Shown here: one piece after another, positions 43,359-52,916 of the stretch
Numbering within the stretch: position 1 is the first letter of the stretch
Layout: every line of letters begins with the position of its first letter
Assembly (NCBI GenBank): GCA_037200525.1
Contig: JBBCGG010000001.1
Span: 2,274,501 to 2,338,500 of the forward strand
Length of the DNA stretch: 64,000 nt
Source: Methylocella sp.
Lineage (GTDB): Bacteria > Pseudomonadota > Alphaproteobacteria > Rhizobiales > Beijerinckiaceae
Direction: 5' to 3'
Notes under the pieces: model-generated
Databases searched by the model: none
What the model saw: the letters and a program-made list of their open reading frames with translations, nothing else
Told to the model about the DNA's origin: nothing
Program-made: the position numbers and the translations under genes

Positions 43359-44261
43359 ATGATTTCTAGTCCCTGCATAGGACTCTGCCGCATTGATGAA
43401 AGTGTGAGCCTGTGCCTCGGCTGCGCCCGCACGCGCGACGAGATCGCGACGTGGGGAAAGACGTCGCGCGACGAACGAAACCGGGTGTGGGCTGAATTGC
43501 CTGCTCGGCGCGAGCGTCTGGGCTTGGGCTTGCACCGGCTCGGATGGAGCGTCGACGAATTGCAGTCGTTCATCGTGGATACGCTGCGATTCGGCGGCGG
43601 CGCTTGGGTATCCGGCATTTACGGCGCCGTCGCGGAGTTCTTTATCGACGAGGGAGAGCATGTCGATCTCGATACCAGAGAGCGGGATGTCGTCGCCCGC
43701 ACGTCTCGAGGCGCAATCTCGTTCGAGGCGTCGGAACATATCCGAGCCTTTGCGTTCGGCTCCTCCTTAGATCCGGCGGCCCACGACGTCATCATTCTCG
43801 CGGTGTCGCGGGAGCGCGCGACGCTATTGCCGCTGTTTGGCCTGACTTGCCTTGGAGCAGATGCGGCGGCTATCGACGGCGAACGCCGGAGCGAAACGCT
43901 CTATGACTTCGGACTCGGCAGGATGGCCGCGGGGTTTGGCATCCGCACTGCGCGGCCCGATCTCGTGACGAGCCTCGGTAGATGCGTCGGCATGAAATGG
44001 CCGGAGCTGTTAGCCTCGATCGGCAGCGAACTGCTTCGCGTTTCGCCGACGCGGGTCGTTCGAAGCTCGGTGGGAAGAATAGAGGTGTTCACGCCGATCC
44101 CATCTCCGGGCGACGCATCGCCCCAAGGACCTCACACGCACTTTTTGCCGGACCATCTCGCCATCGGCGGAGATCTGCCGCCGTCCTTGCAAATTCCCGA
44201 CGCCTATATTCCTTGCGCAATTCACTATCCCGCAAAGTCCGCCGTGCTCTTGTCCGATTGA
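43359..44261 (+). CDS. DUF1289 N-terminal domain fused to a long uncharacterised region
   Basis: 300 residues. The first 55 hold the DUF1289 (YdhL-like, predicted Fe-S or metal-binding) pattern: SPCIGLCRIDESVSLCLGCARTRDE...W, with four Cys. Stand-alone DUF1289 proteins are 60-90 residues, so the remaining 240 residues are an addition that resembles no domain I know (GGAWVSGIYGAVAEFFIDEG, then IRAFAFGSSLDP). The extension may be a separate enzyme-like fold. It lies 28 bases after the small ORF of the efflux operon, so it could share its transcript. Confidence 0.78.
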   Translation: MISSPCIGLCRIDESVSLCLGCARTRDEIATWGKTSRDERNRVWAELPARRERLGLGLHRLGWSVDELQSFIVDTLRFGGGAWVSGIYGAVAEFFIDEGEHVDLDTRERDVVARTSRGAISFEASEHIRAFAFGSSLDPAAHDVIILAVSRERATLLPLFGLTCLGADAAAIDGERRSETLYDFGLGRMAAGFGIRTARPDLVTSLGRCVGMKWPELLASIGSELLRVSPTRVVRSSVGRIEVFTPIPSPGDASPQGPHTHFLPDHLAIGGDLPPSLQIPDAYIPCAIHYPAKSAVLLSD

Positions 44262-44691
44262 CGTTTCAGCGGACGATCCACGTCGTCTTGGGACTGCCCG
44301 ACGAAGGCGACCTCGTTCTCTTAGGAGGAGCGACAACCCGCCGCTGGTCAAGATTTGGGAGCAAGCGCCGGCGTTGCGCGCAGCGGCGATGCGCTTAAAT
44401 TATTGCCCGCAAGCGATTTTCTTCCGCGCCGCGAAAAGACTTTTCTGTCCTTCACGAGTGATGATGTGCAGCATCGTATTGATATTGCGTCTTTTTTCTA
44501 TCTTTAGCGTGGGCGGGCGACATTCCCTTGACGCTCGGCTGAACGCCGTTAGAATTGTGGCGAGGCGAGGGTGCGCAAAGAGAGCGCCGCACTCGAACCA
44601 TAACCCCTCAGTGCGTTTGTCATAGGCCGCGTTGGCGGATTGTCGTCAGCTAGCGTCCGCATCACCTTGGCGGGTTTTATTGGACAAATCT

Positions 44692-44720
44692 TTGACAATC
44701 GGCTTCATCCTCTCATAGCT
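44692..44720 (+). promoter_or_regulatory. Candidate sigma-70 promoter of the argD operon
   Basis: TTGACA at 44692-44697 and ATAGCT at 44715-44720 are 17 bases apart. The -35 is perfect, the -10 mediocre. A transcript would have a leader of roughly 110 bases before the GTG start of argD. Confidence 0.4.
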
Positions 44721-44762
44721 CATTGATATTGCTTGTAAATATGATGAGTTAAACCATCCCTA

Positions 44763-44779
44763 CCGCCCTATTCGGGCGG
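44763..44779 (+). promoter_or_regulatory. Leader hairpin upstream of argD
   Basis: CCGCCC (44763-44768) and GGGCGG (44774-44779) form a 6-bp GC stem with loop TATTC, followed by CGATTTGATTTT. It resembles a weak intrinsic terminator within the leader and could serve attenuation; this is inference. Confidence 0.3.
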
Positions 44780-44835
44780 CGATTTGATTTTGAGCATTCG
44801 CGATCCAGTTTCAGCATCCACCCCGGAGACAATAC

Positions 44836-46041
44836 GTGCCATCGTCGCTGCTTCCCACCTACGCCCGCGCCGATCTCGCCTTTGAGCGGGGAGATGGAGT
44901 CTGGCTGACTGCGACGACCGGCGAACGATTTCTCGATTTCGGCGGCGGCATCGCCGTAGCCTCGCTCGGCTATTCGCATCCCCATCTCGTTGAAACGCTG
45001 ATCGAGCAGGGCGGCAAGCTTTGGCACACCTCCAACCTTTTCAAAATTCCGCAGGCGGAGCGTCTCGCCGCGCGCCTTGCGGAGGTCAGCTTCGCCGATT
45101 ACGCGTTCTTCACCAATTCCGGCGCCGAGGCGATAGAGGGCGCGATCAAGACTGCGCGTAAATATCAATCGGCGAGCGGACACCCGGAAAAGTTCCACAT
45201 CATCACCTTTAACGGGGCTTTCCACGGCCGGACCCTTGCGACGATCGCGGCGGCTGGCAATCCCAAATATATCGAGGGATTTGGTCCCAAGGTCGAAGGC
45301 TTCGATTCCGTCGATTTCGGCGATATTCAAGCGGTCAAGGCCGCCATCGGTCCGCAGACTGGGGCGATCCTGGTCGAGCCGATCCAAGGCGAGGGGGGCA
45401 TCCGCGTTCCTGCGCCGGGATTCTTGCGCGCGCTGCGTGATCTTTGCGACGAGAAGGGTCTTCTGTTGGTCTTCGACGAAGTCCAAACCGGCGTCGGCCG
45501 CACCGGCAAGCTATTTGCTTATGAATTGTCCGGCGTCGCGCCCGATATCATGGCGATCGCCAAAGGCATCGGCGGCGGATTTCCGCTCGGCGCGTTCCTC
45601 GCCACGCGCGAGGCCGCCAAGGGTATGGTTGTTGGGACGCACGGAAGCACCTATGGCGGCAATCCCCTGGCCACCAGCATTGGCAACGCCGTGCTGGACG
45701 TCGTGCTCGCGCCCGGTTTTCTCGATCACGTCGCCTTGATGGGTTTGAGACTGAAGCAAGGCCTTGCCGGATTGAAGGACGCCCATCCCCGCGTGATCGC
45801 CGAGATTCGTGGCGAGGGTTTGTTGCAGGGCATCGCTCTGCGCGTCCCAGTCGGCGAGTTCGCCGCCGCCGCGCGAGCCGAAAAGATCCTGGTTATTCCG
45901 GCAGCGGACAATGTTGCGCGTCTGTTGCCGCCCTTGATCATCAACGAGGAAGAAATCGCCGAAGGGATCAAGCGCCTCGGCGCCGCTTGCGCGCGCTTCG
46001 AAACCGACAAAGCCGCAGCCCTGAGCGAGGCGAGCGGATGA
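44836..46041 (+). CDS. argD: Acetylornithine aminotransferase
   Basis: 401 residues, the standard size. Class III aminotransferase features: [40 protein letters not shown], the PLP-binding pocket [13 protein letters not shown] and the Schiff-base Lys243 in [13 protein letters not shown]. It converts N-acetylglutamate semialdehyde to N-acetylornithine with glutamate, and may double as succinyldiaminopimelate aminotransferase in lysine synthesis. The start is GTG with GGAGA upstream. Its stop overlaps the argF start by ATGA, making the first joint of a tightly coupled operon. Confidence 0.95.
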   Translation: MPSSLLPTYARADLAFERGDGVWLTATTGERFLDFGGGIAVASLGYSHPHLVETLIEQGGKLWHTSNLFKIPQAERLAARLAEVSFADYAFFTNSGAEAIEGAIKTARKYQSASGHPEKFHIITFNGAFHGRTLATIAAAGNPKYIEGFGPKVEGFDSVDFGDIQAVKAAIGPQTGAILVEPIQGEGGIRVPAPGFLRALRDLCDEKGLLLVFDEVQTGVGRTGKLFAYELSGVAPDIMAIAKGIGGGFPLGAFLATREAAKGMVVGTHGSTYGGNPLATSIGNAVLDVVLAPGFLDHVALMGLRLKQGLAGLKDAHPRVIAEIRGEGLLQGIALRVPVGEFAAAARAEKILVIPAADNVARLLPPLIINEEEIAEGIKRLGAACARFETDKAAALSEASG

Positions 46042-46994
46042 CCGCCTCCAGCATAGAGGGAGAGATCGCCATCGCCCGGCACTTCCTCGATCTTTCGGAG
46101 ATTCCCGCAGTCGATCTTCGCCGCATTCTCGATGCCGCCGTTGCGATCAAGTCGCTGCGGCGCAAGGGCCAGCCGGCGGCTGAAAAACCGCTCGCCGGCA
46201 AGGTTCTGGCGATGATCTTCGACAAGCCTTCGACGCGCACGCGGGTGTCGTTCGATCTCGCCATGCGTGAGCTCGGCGGCGAGACGATCATGCTGACCGG
46301 AAGGGAAATGCAACTTGGGCGCGGCGAGACCATCGCCGACACCGCGCGCGTCCTGTCGCGTTTCGTCGATGCGATGGTGATCCGCGTTTTGAAGCATGAC
46401 GATATCGTCGAACTCGCGCGCTATTCCGCCGTGCCGGTGATCAACGGGCTGACCAAGCGTTCGCATCCGTGTCAGGTCATGGCCGACGTTTTGACCTTCG
46501 AGGAGCATCGGGGACCGATCAAGGGACGCACGGTGGCATGGAGCGGCGACTCAAATAATGTTCTGGCGAGCTGGGTCCATGCCGCGCAACGGTTCGATTT
46601 CTCGTTGAATGTGGCGACCCCCGCCGAGCTCGAGCTTTCCGGCGATCTCGTGGATTGGGCGCGCCGCTTCGGAGCCCGCCTCAATCTTATGCGCGATCCT
46701 TTCGAGGCTGTTGATGGCGCGGACGCGGTGGTCTCGGATTGCTGGGTGTCGATGGGCGATCAGGACGAGGCCTCTCGCCACAATCTGCTCGCGCCTTACC
46801 AGGTGAATGGAAAGCTGATGGCCGCCGCCGCCAAGGATGCGATCTTCATGCATTGCCTGCCCGCTCATCGCGGCGAGGAAGTCACCGATGAGGTCATCGA
46901 TGGCTCGCAATCTGTCGTCTTTGATGAGGCCGAGAACAGACTGCACGCCCAAAAAGGCATCCTGTCCTGGTGCTTTGGAGTTGCGAAAGCATGA
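46038..46994 (+). CDS. argF: Ornithine carbamoyltransferase
   Basis: 318 residues. The carbamoyl-phosphate loop KPSTRTR lies at residues 63-69, with [15 protein letters not shown] and the ornithine-site [11 protein letters not shown] further on. It transfers the carbamoyl group to ornithine, giving citrulline in the arginine pathway; it acts as a cytoplasmic trimer. The ATG at 46038 is fixed by the ATGA overlap with argD. The stop overlaps the hslO start in the same way. Together with argD it supplies two arginine biosynthesis steps. Confidence 0.95.
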   Translation: MTASSIEGEIAIARHFLDLSEIPAVDLRRILDAAVAIKSLRRKGQPAAEKPLAGKVLAMIFDKPSTRTRVSFDLAMRELGGETIMLTGREMQLGRGETIADTARVLSRFVDAMVIRVLKHDDIVELARYSAVPVINGLTKRSHPCQVMADVLTFEEHRGPIKGRTVAWSGDSNNVLASWVHAAQRFDFSLNVATPAELELSGDLVDWARRFGARLNLMRDPFEAVDGADAVVSDCWVSMGDQDEASRHNLLAPYQVNGKLMAAAAKDAIFMHCLPAHRGEEVTDEVIDGSQSVVFDEAENRLHAQKGILSWCFGVAKA

Positions 46995-47968
46995 TGGATA
47001 TGGCTTCTGCGCCGTCTCAGGGTCCTGCCTCGCGGCCGGTTTCGGATCAGGGCCTTGATGATGCGGTGCTTCCTTACGCCGTGGATCAGCTTGACGTGCG
47101 CGGCCGCGTCGTGCGGCTTGGCCCCAGCGTCGATCATATCCTCGAGCAACACAATTATCCGCCGCCGGTGGCGCGAGTCGTCGGCGAGGCTTTGGCGCTG
47201 ACCGCGCTGCTTGGCTCATTGTTGAAGTTTAGCGGACGGTTCCAACTGCAAACGCGCACCGACGGCGCAATCGACATGCTGGTTGTCGATTTCGATGCGC
47301 CTGATCGCCTGCGCGCTTTTGCACGTTTCGATGCAGAAAAGCTTGCGGTTGGCGGGGACCTGCTCGGCAAAGGTCATCTCGCCTTCACCGTCGATCAGGG
47401 CGTCGATGCATCGCGCTATCAAGGGATCGTCGCCCTGGAGGGGCAGGGGCTCGAGGAAGCCGCGCATCAATATTTCCGTCAGTCCGAGCAAATTCCAACG
47501 CTGGTCCGTCTGGCCGTGGCGCAAAGGGTCGCTGGCGATGGCGTCAGCTGGCGGGCGGGCGGCCTGCTGGCGCAGTTCTTGCCAAGATCCAGCGAGCGGC
47601 AAAGGCGAGCGGATCTCCATCCTGGCGATGCGCCGGATGGGCTGACGTATGAGGCGCCGCAGGAGGATGACGCCTGGACTGAGGTCAAGGCCATCGCCGC
47701 CACGATCGAGGATCATGAACTCGTCGATCCGACCTTGTCGAGCGAGCGGCTGCTATACAGGCTGTTTCACGAGCCCGGTGTAAAAGTCTTTGAGCCGCAA
47801 ATTTTGCAAGATGCCTGCCGCTGCTCGGATGATGGCGTTAGATCCATGCTGCGCGGGTTTACCGCGGAGGACCGCGCCGACATGGTGGGCGATGACGGCA
47901 TGATCGGCGTCACCTGCGAATTCTGCTCGACCTTCCGCGCCTTCGATCCAAAAGATTTCGAAGATTAG
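46991..47968 (+). CDS. hslO: Redox-regulated holdase chaperone Hsp33
   Basis: 325 residues. The N-terminal substrate-binding domain is recognisable from [20 protein letters not shown] and the C-terminal zinc-binding switch carries the Cys pattern CRCSDD...VTCEFCSTF, the four thiolates that release zinc on oxidation. Oxidised Hsp33 binds unfolding proteins during peroxide or bleach stress. The start ATG overlaps the argF stop (ATGATG, 46991). The argD-argF-hslO linkage is common in Hyphomicrobiales and suggests co-translation rather than shared function. Confidence 0.95.
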   Translation: MMDMASAPSQGPASRPVSDQGLDDAVLPYAVDQLDVRGRVVRLGPSVDHILEQHNYPPPVARVVGEALALTALLGSLLKFSGRFQLQTRTDGAIDMLVVDFDAPDRLRAFARFDAEKLAVGGDLLGKGHLAFTVDQGVDASRYQGIVALEGQGLEEAAHQYFRQSEQIPTLVRLAVAQRVAGDGVSWRAGGLLAQFLPRSSERQRRADLHPGDAPDGLTYEAPQEDDAWTEVKAIAATIEDHELVDPTLSSERLLYRLFHEPGVKVFEPQILQDACRCSDDGVRSMLRGFTAEDRADMVGDDGMIGVTCEFCSTFRAFDPKDFED

Positions 47969-48169
47969 CGCCTATGCGGCCGGGGCTCCGCACATGCGAG
48001 CCGGCTCATCGAATAGCTTGCCTTTTGGTTCCGGCGCGACGGCGACTGAGTTGATTCCATTTCAACCCCGGCTCAAGATCGGCGGGGCGCCGCAGGCTCT
48101 TTGGCGCCCATTTGGCGCCATTGACCGCAGACGCTTCGGTCTCAACGCGCCATGAGAGGAGACGCGACT

Positions 48170-49816
48170 TTGACCTGGCGAACTCATGAGGTTGTCAATC
48201 AATTTGACGAATTGACCGGTTACAACCTGTTTGCCACCGACGCGTGTCTTCGTCAGTCTGTGGAGAGAGAGGGAGCCGACTGGTTCGCGCGCGAGCTCGA
48301 CGCGTTTGGCGCCCGCATCGGAAGCCCCGAAAGCTTCCGCATGGCCGATGAGGCGAACCGGCATCCTCCCGAACTGAAGACATTTGATCGCCGCGGCCGC
48401 CGTCTTGACGAAGTGACATTCCATCCAAGTTGGCACGCTCTCTTGGCGCTATGCCGCGAGCCGGGGCTGATCTCGCTTCCGTTTTCCAGTCAGCGTTCTG
48501 GACGTTGGGCGGCCTCCGTCGCCGGTCTCTATCTGCATGGTCAGGTCGAGGCCGGCACGATGTGCCCCACGACGATGACCCAGGCCTGCATTCCGCTGCT
48601 TCAAAAGGAGACTGCGCTGTGGGCGCAGCTTGGAGAAAAACTCCATTCTCGAGAATATGACGCGCGCGATATTCCCATGGAGCAAAAGTCCTCCATTCTG
48701 ATCGGCATGGGCATGACCGAGAAGCAGGGCGGCTCGGACGTGCGCGCCAATACGACGCGCGCGACGCCAGTCGGCGCCGGCGGGCGCCGGGGCGAATATA
48801 CGCTGCGCGGCCACAAATGGTTTTTCTCGGCTCCGATGTGCGACGCCCATCTCGTCGTGGCGCAGACCGACGCCGGTCCGACTTGTTTTTACGTGCCCCG
48901 CTGGCGGCCTGACGGTTCGAAAAATGATGTTCAGATTCAGCGCTTGAAGGATAAGATCGGCAATCGCAGCAATGCGAGCGCCGAGGTTGAGTTCTTCGAC
49001 GCTTTGGGCGTCATGATGGGCGAGGAGGGACGAGGCATCCCGACTATCATTGAGATGGCCACGTACACGCGCCTCAGCTGCGTCATCGGCAGCGCCGCGA
49101 TCTTGCGTCAATGCGCGGTGCAAGCAATAGCCTACGCGCGTCAGCGGCGGACCTTCGGCCATCGTCTTGTCGAGCAACCCTTGATGCGCTCCGTGCTGAC
49201 CGATCTTGCCCTGGAGAGCGAGGCCGCGGCGCTGTTGATGGTGCGCCTTGCGAGGGCCTTTGAAGACAGCGGCGACCCGAGCCAACGCGCTTGGAAGCGC
49301 ATCATGACTCCGGCTGCCAAATTTTGGATCTGCAAACGCGCGGTTGAACTCAGCGGCGAGGCCATCGAGGTGTTTGGCGGCAATGGTTTTGTGGAGGAGG
49401 GACCGATGGCGCGTCTGTTTCGCGAAGCGCCGGTCAACTCCATTTGGGAAGGCGCCGGCAATGTGATGTGCCTCGACGTCATGCGCGCTGTTCGCCGCGA
49501 ACCCGAGACGGCGCTCGCTTTATTGGACGAGTTCGCCGCTGACGGCGGCGATGAGCCGCGCATCAAAGGACAACTGAAGGCCCTTCGCGACGCCTTGTCC
49601 CTGCCGGGCGACGAACTTGAGGCGTTAGGCCGGAGATTTGCCCAGCGTCTCGTGCTGACTGCTCAGGCCTGTCTTCTGCGTCGCCAAGCCCCGGCTATGA
49701 TGGCGGAGGGATTTCTCGCGACGCGCTTCGATGGGCAATGGGGTCGCGTCGTCGGAGCCGGAGATATGCGGCGGCTCGACGTCGATGCGCTGCTCGAGCG
49801 GACTTATCCGCTCTGA
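48170..49816 (+). CDS. AidB-type acyl-CoA dehydrogenase
   Basis: 548 residues from TTG at 48170, which has GAGAGGAG eight bases upstream and gives the family-like start TWRTHEVVNQ; the in-frame ATG at 48152 lacks a ribosome site. Family features are MCPTTMTQACIP, MGMTEKQGGSDVRANTT, RGHKWFFSAPMCDAH, and FGGNGFVEEGPMARLFREAPVNSIWEGAGN. E. coli AidB is an FAD protein of the Ada response that binds DNA and is linked to protection from alkylation. Many AidB-like proteins are plain acyl-CoA dehydrogenases, so the role is uncertain. It is monocistronic. Confidence 0.88.
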   Translation: MTWRTHEVVNQFDELTGYNLFATDACLRQSVEREGADWFARELDAFGARIGSPESFRMADEANRHPPELKTFDRRGRRLDEVTFHPSWHALLALCREPGLISLPFSSQRSGRWAASVAGLYLHGQVEAGTMCPTTMTQACIPLLQKETALWAQLGEKLHSREYDARDIPMEQKSSILIGMGMTEKQGGSDVRANTTRATPVGAGGRRGEYTLRGHKWFFSAPMCDAHLVVAQTDAGPTCFYVPRWRPDGSKNDVQIQRLKDKIGNRSNASAEVEFFDALGVMMGEEGRGIPTIIEMATYTRLSCVIGSAAILRQCAVQAIAYARQRRTFGHRLVEQPLMRSVLTDLALESEAAALLMVRLARAFEDSGDPSQRAWKRIMTPAAKFWICKRAVELSGEAIEVFGGNGFVEEGPMARLFREAPVNSIWEGAGNVMCLDVMRAVRREPETALALLDEFAADGGDEPRIKGQLKALRDALSLPGDELEALGRRFAQRLVLTAQACLLRRQAPAMMAEGFLATRFDGQWGRVVGAGDMRRLDVDALLERTYPL

Positions 49817-49996
49817 CCTCGCCAAATGTCGCAGAATCTTACAGCGACGCGCCGCCCGCTCGAGGCGCAACCCCGCGACCCTCTGGTGGAAGTTTGCTTG
49901 TGCGCCCATTGAATTACGATCGGCATGTATTATGATATTGGTCAGATAATTTACCAACGAGCCGCGCTTGTCGCACTCTGAATGAGGCCTAATCTC

Positions 49997-51187
49997 ATGC
50001 CGACCGTCGATCCAGTCGTCATTGTTTCCGCTGTCCGTACGCCGCTTGGCCGGTTTATGGGGGAGCTGTCCGGTCTCTCCGCTTCGGCTCTTGGAGCGCA
50101 CGCGATCCGCGCCGCGCTGGATCGCGCGACGCTTTCGTCCGAGCGGGTCGACGAGGCGCTGGTTGGTTGCGTGCTGCCCGCCGGACAGGGGCAGGCTCCG
50201 GCGCGCCAGGCTGCGCGTCGCGCTGGACTGCCGGATGCGACGGGCGCGACCACAATCAACAAGGTCTGCGGGTCCGGCATGAAAGCGACGATGCTCGCGC
50301 GCGATCTGATATTGGCGGATTCCGCAAACATCGTTGTCGCGGCGGGCATGGAGTCAATGTCGAACGCGCCCTATCTGCTTGGCAAGGCGCGCGCCGGCTA
50401 CCGGTTTGGGCATGACCGCGTCCTTGACCATATGCTGCTCGATGGACTCGAGGACGCTTATGAAGCTGGACGCTCCATGGGCGATTTCGGCGAGGCGGCC
50501 GCGCAAGCCTATCAGTTCACCCGAGGCGATCAGGACGCCTATGCAGTGGAGACGCTGACGCGCGCTAGAACGGCGATCGAGAAGGGCTATTTCAAAGCCG
50601 AAATCGCGCCCGTTCCGGTCACGGGAAAGAACGGGGAGCAACTGATCGAGAATGACGAGCATCCGTTAAAAGTCTCGCCGGAAAAAATTCCGAAGCTGAA
50701 GCCTGCTTTCCGCCCGGATGGAACAATTACGGCGGCGAGCGCCTCCGCCAACGCTGACGGCGCAGCGGCGCTGGTCCTGACGAGAAGGTCTCTTGCTGAG
50801 CGCGAGGGACTGCCGATCCTTGCCGAGATTACGGCGCACGCAACTCATAGTCAGGAGCCCGCCTGGTACACGACGGCGCCGATCCCGGCGATCCGTAAAT
50901 TGCTCGATAAGGCAGGCTGGGCGGTTGATGATGTTGATCTTTTCGAGATCAACGAGGCCTTCGCCGTGGTCGCTATGGCGGCGCAGCGCGATCTTGGCAT
51001 TCCGCGCGAAAAGCTGAACGTGAACGGCGGCGCCTGCGCGCTCGGCCATCCAATCGGCGCCACTGGCGCGCGCATCATCGTTACCTTGCTGCACGCACTT
51101 GCGCGGCAAGGGCTGACTCGCGGCGTAGCGGCGCTTTGCATTGGCGGCGGCGAAGCTACGGCGATCGCTATCGAGCGCCTGCATTGA
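49997..51187 (+). CDS. Acetyl-CoA C-acetyltransferase (thiolase)
   Basis: 396 residues from the ATG at 49997 (GAGG upstream); an ATG five codons earlier is the alternative. Thiolase signatures are intact: the acyl-accepting Cys91 in INKVCGSGMKA, the NEAFA motif (FEINEAFAVVAM), GGACALGHPIGATGAR and the C-terminal CIGGGEATA with the second catalytic Cys. It condenses two acetyl-CoA to acetoacetyl-CoA or cleaves beta-ketoacyl-CoA; in this kind of bacterium it may feed polyhydroxybutyrate or the ethylmalonyl-CoA route. No phaB lies next to it. Confidence 0.92.
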   Translation: MPTVDPVVIVSAVRTPLGRFMGELSGLSASALGAHAIRAALDRATLSSERVDEALVGCVLPAGQGQAPARQAARRAGLPDATGATTINKVCGSGMKATMLARDLILADSANIVVAAGMESMSNAPYLLGKARAGYRFGHDRVLDHMLLDGLEDAYEAGRSMGDFGEAAAQAYQFTRGDQDAYAVETLTRARTAIEKGYFKAEIAPVPVTGKNGEQLIENDEHPLKVSPEKIPKLKPAFRPDGTITAASASANADGAAALVLTRRSLAEREGLPILAEITAHATHSQEPAWYTTAPIPAIRKLLDKAGWAVDDVDLFEINEAFAVVAMAAQRDLGIPREKLNVNGGACALGHPIGATGARIIVTLLHALARQGLTRGVAALCIGGGEATAIAIERLH

Positions 51188-51235
51188 CGGGGCAGGCGGC
51201 TTGCGTCCATGCTCCTCGGAGGAGGGGAGGTAGCA

Positions 51236-51739
51236 ATGCAAGACCAAAGCACGCTGATCCATCTCGAATATGTAGGCGACCGCAGCTTTGATGAGATTGT
51301 CGCCGCCTTCGAGGCGGCGACAGCACCGGTCAACGGCGACCAATTTCGGGAAGCTGTCGTTGCTTCCGTGGGCGACGTCGAGGATTTCGAAAAGCGCATA
51401 CATGGCTTCGAAGGGCCAAGCGGTTTCATGCGATTCCTTGACATCGATCACGGTGCCTGGATGCAGGTGTTGGGCATTCCGGGGCGAGCAAAGTGTTATA
51501 TCCTCGGCAATCCCTTGATTGCCGCGACGATGGTTCGCCATGATATCGGCGCCGGTCTGAATGCGCCGGTGCGCATCTTGATTATCGAGGACCCTTCGAG
51601 CCGCCGCGCGAAGCTCGTTTATGATCTTCCATCATCGCTGATGGCGCGCCTTGGCAATGATCAACTCAATGCCGCGGCGCTGAAGCTCGATGAAAAGCTC
51701 GCGGCCCTGGCTGAACTCGCGACGGGCGCCCACGCATAA
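51236..51739 (+). CDS. DUF302 family protein, paralogue 2
   Basis: 167 residues without a signal peptide. The DUF302 hallmark CYILGNPLIAATMVRHDIGAG, then APVRILIIED and KLVYDLPSSLMARLGN, is clear. An excellent ribosome site (GGAGGGGAGG) lies before the ATG at 51236. Its function is unknown. It follows the thiolase by 48 bases on the same strand and is closed by a hairpin, so the two may be co-transcribed. The exported relative is at 29224-29805. Confidence 0.85.
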   Translation: MQDQSTLIHLEYVGDRSFDEIVAAFEAATAPVNGDQFREAVVASVGDVEDFEKRIHGFEGPSGFMRFLDIDHGAWMQVLGIPGRAKCYILGNPLIAATMVRHDIGAGLNAPVRILIIEDPSSRRAKLVYDLPSSLMARLGNDQLNAAALKLDEKLAALAELATGAHA

Positions 51740-51751
51740 CGCGCGGCGCTT

Positions 51752-51770
51752 GCGGCGCGACCGGCGCCGC
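51752..51770. terminator. Hairpin between convergent DUF302 and cupin genes
   Basis: GCGGCGC (51752-51758) and GCGCCGC (51764-51770) form a 7-bp GC stem with a five-base loop. No T tract. Confidence 0.45.
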
Positions 51771-51814
51771 ATGATCGTCTCTGGACGGTCAGAGCAACCT
51801 TTCGGGATTGTGCT

Positions 51815-52282
51815 TTAGCCGGGGTGCGTCGGATCGATCCAGCGCACGGTCTCGGGCTTCTCGGCGTGTTCGATATCGAGATTGATAGCGACAGCCTCGC
51901 CGTCCGAGCGCACGAGCACGCCCAGCACTTCGTCCGGGCTAGCGTTAATCTCCTGATGCGGCGCGTAGGGCGGGATGTAGATGAAGTCGCCCGGGCCGGC
52001 GTCGGCGGTGAATTCCAGGGCGGCGCCCCAGCGCATCCGCGCGCGGCCCTTCAGCACATATATAACGCTCTCGAGGTGGCCATGATGATGTGCGCCGGTT
52101 TTTGCATTGGGATGGATCGTCACCGTTCCGGCCCAAATCTTTTGCGCGCCGACGCGAGCGAAGTTGATCGCGGCCTTTCGATCCATGCCGGGGGTCTGCG
52201 CGGTGTTCGGATCAAGAGAGCCAGCCGGGATCACGCGCACGCCGTCGTGTTTCCAATTTTCGGGAATGTCGCTCGACGCCAT
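51815..52282 (-). CDS. Cupin-domain protein
   Basis: 155 residues from ATG 52282 (a GTG three codons earlier is possible). The single cupin barrel shows the metal-binding pattern GAHHHGHLESVIYVLKGRAR...GDFIYIPPYAPHQEIN, with His residues in both conserved motifs, so a bound metal ion is likely. Such proteins include dioxygenases, isomerases and small sensors; the substrate cannot be deduced. It is monocistronic and convergent with the DUF302 gene. Confidence 0.85.
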   Translation of the reverse strand: MASSDIPENWKHDGVRVIPAGSLDPNTAQTPGMDRKAAINFARVGAQKIWAGTVTIHPNAKTGAHHHGHLESVIYVLKGRARMRWGAALEFTADAGPGDFIYIPPYAPHQEINASPDEVLGVLVRSDGEAVAINLDIEHAEKPETVRWIDPTHPG

Positions 52283-52393
52283 AGCTTCCACTCGCTTTGC
52301 CCTAGAATTTCCGGCGCATCTTATCGACTCTCAGGCGAGGGCCGGACGCTGCTGTTCTGAAGCGATGATAGTGCGGTCTTTTGCATCAAAGCG

Positions 52394-52795
52394 CTAGCCT
52401 TGCCGCTCGGCGCTCCATGATCCGACGCATTGCATAGTCGGCGAGGACCAACTGCCGGAGCCAGTTTTGCCCTTCAGCTTTCCAGCGACATTGGCGATTT
52501 GATTATCGCGCCGGAACGCCAGCGAGACAATGCCGCGCGCGCTGATCTCGCCGCTCGCTTGCATGAATCCATCAGCTGGCGACGTGACGCGCCCATCGGC
52601 GACGGTGATCGTCCAATGGTAATCCTTATCGCACATGCCTTGCAGAGTGACGACGTGGACCGCATAGACGCCATCGTGATCTCTGGCGATGACGGAACGC
52701 GGCCTTTGTTGCGCATCCAACGCCGTGATCCCGATCAAGCAACTCGCGGTCGCGAGCGCAGCCGCGAGAAGACGCTGGCAGGAATTAAAACGCAT
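52394..52795 (-). CDS. Small exported protein of unknown function
   Basis: 133 residues from ATG 52795, which has GAAGGAG seven bases upstream. A signal peptide (RLLAAALATASCLIGITALDA) is followed by a compact domain: DGVYAVHVVTLQGMCDKDYH, WTITVADGRVTSP, GEISARGIVSLAF, KGKTGSGSWSSPTMQCVGSW. The repeated beta-strand pattern and two Cys suggest a small disulfide-bonded beta barrel. The pattern is seen in periplasmic hypothetical proteins of Hyphomicrobiales, but I cannot name a function. Confidence 0.75.
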   Translation of the reverse strand: MRFNSCQRLLAAALATASCLIGITALDAQQRPRSVIARDHDGVYAVHVVTLQGMCDKDYHWTITVADGRVTSPADGFMQASGEISARGIVSLAFRRDNQIANVAGKLKGKTGSGSWSSPTMQCVGSWSAERQG

Positions 52796-52916
52796 TTTCT
52801 CATCTCCTTCTGACTGCATCTAGGTAAGTTTACAACTTTTTGGACGGGTTAGGCAAAAAGCGATTACCTGCACCGAAGCGTTGCCGATCATTGCGACAGG
52901 AGCTTTGGGCTACGGC

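Larger units (their letters stand above)
44262..44835. other. Boundary region before the arginine operon
   Basis: No gene recognised. The right half holds a promoter-like pair and a hairpin described separately. The region also marks the change from the IS-rich accessory half to the dense core-gene half. Confidence 0.5.
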
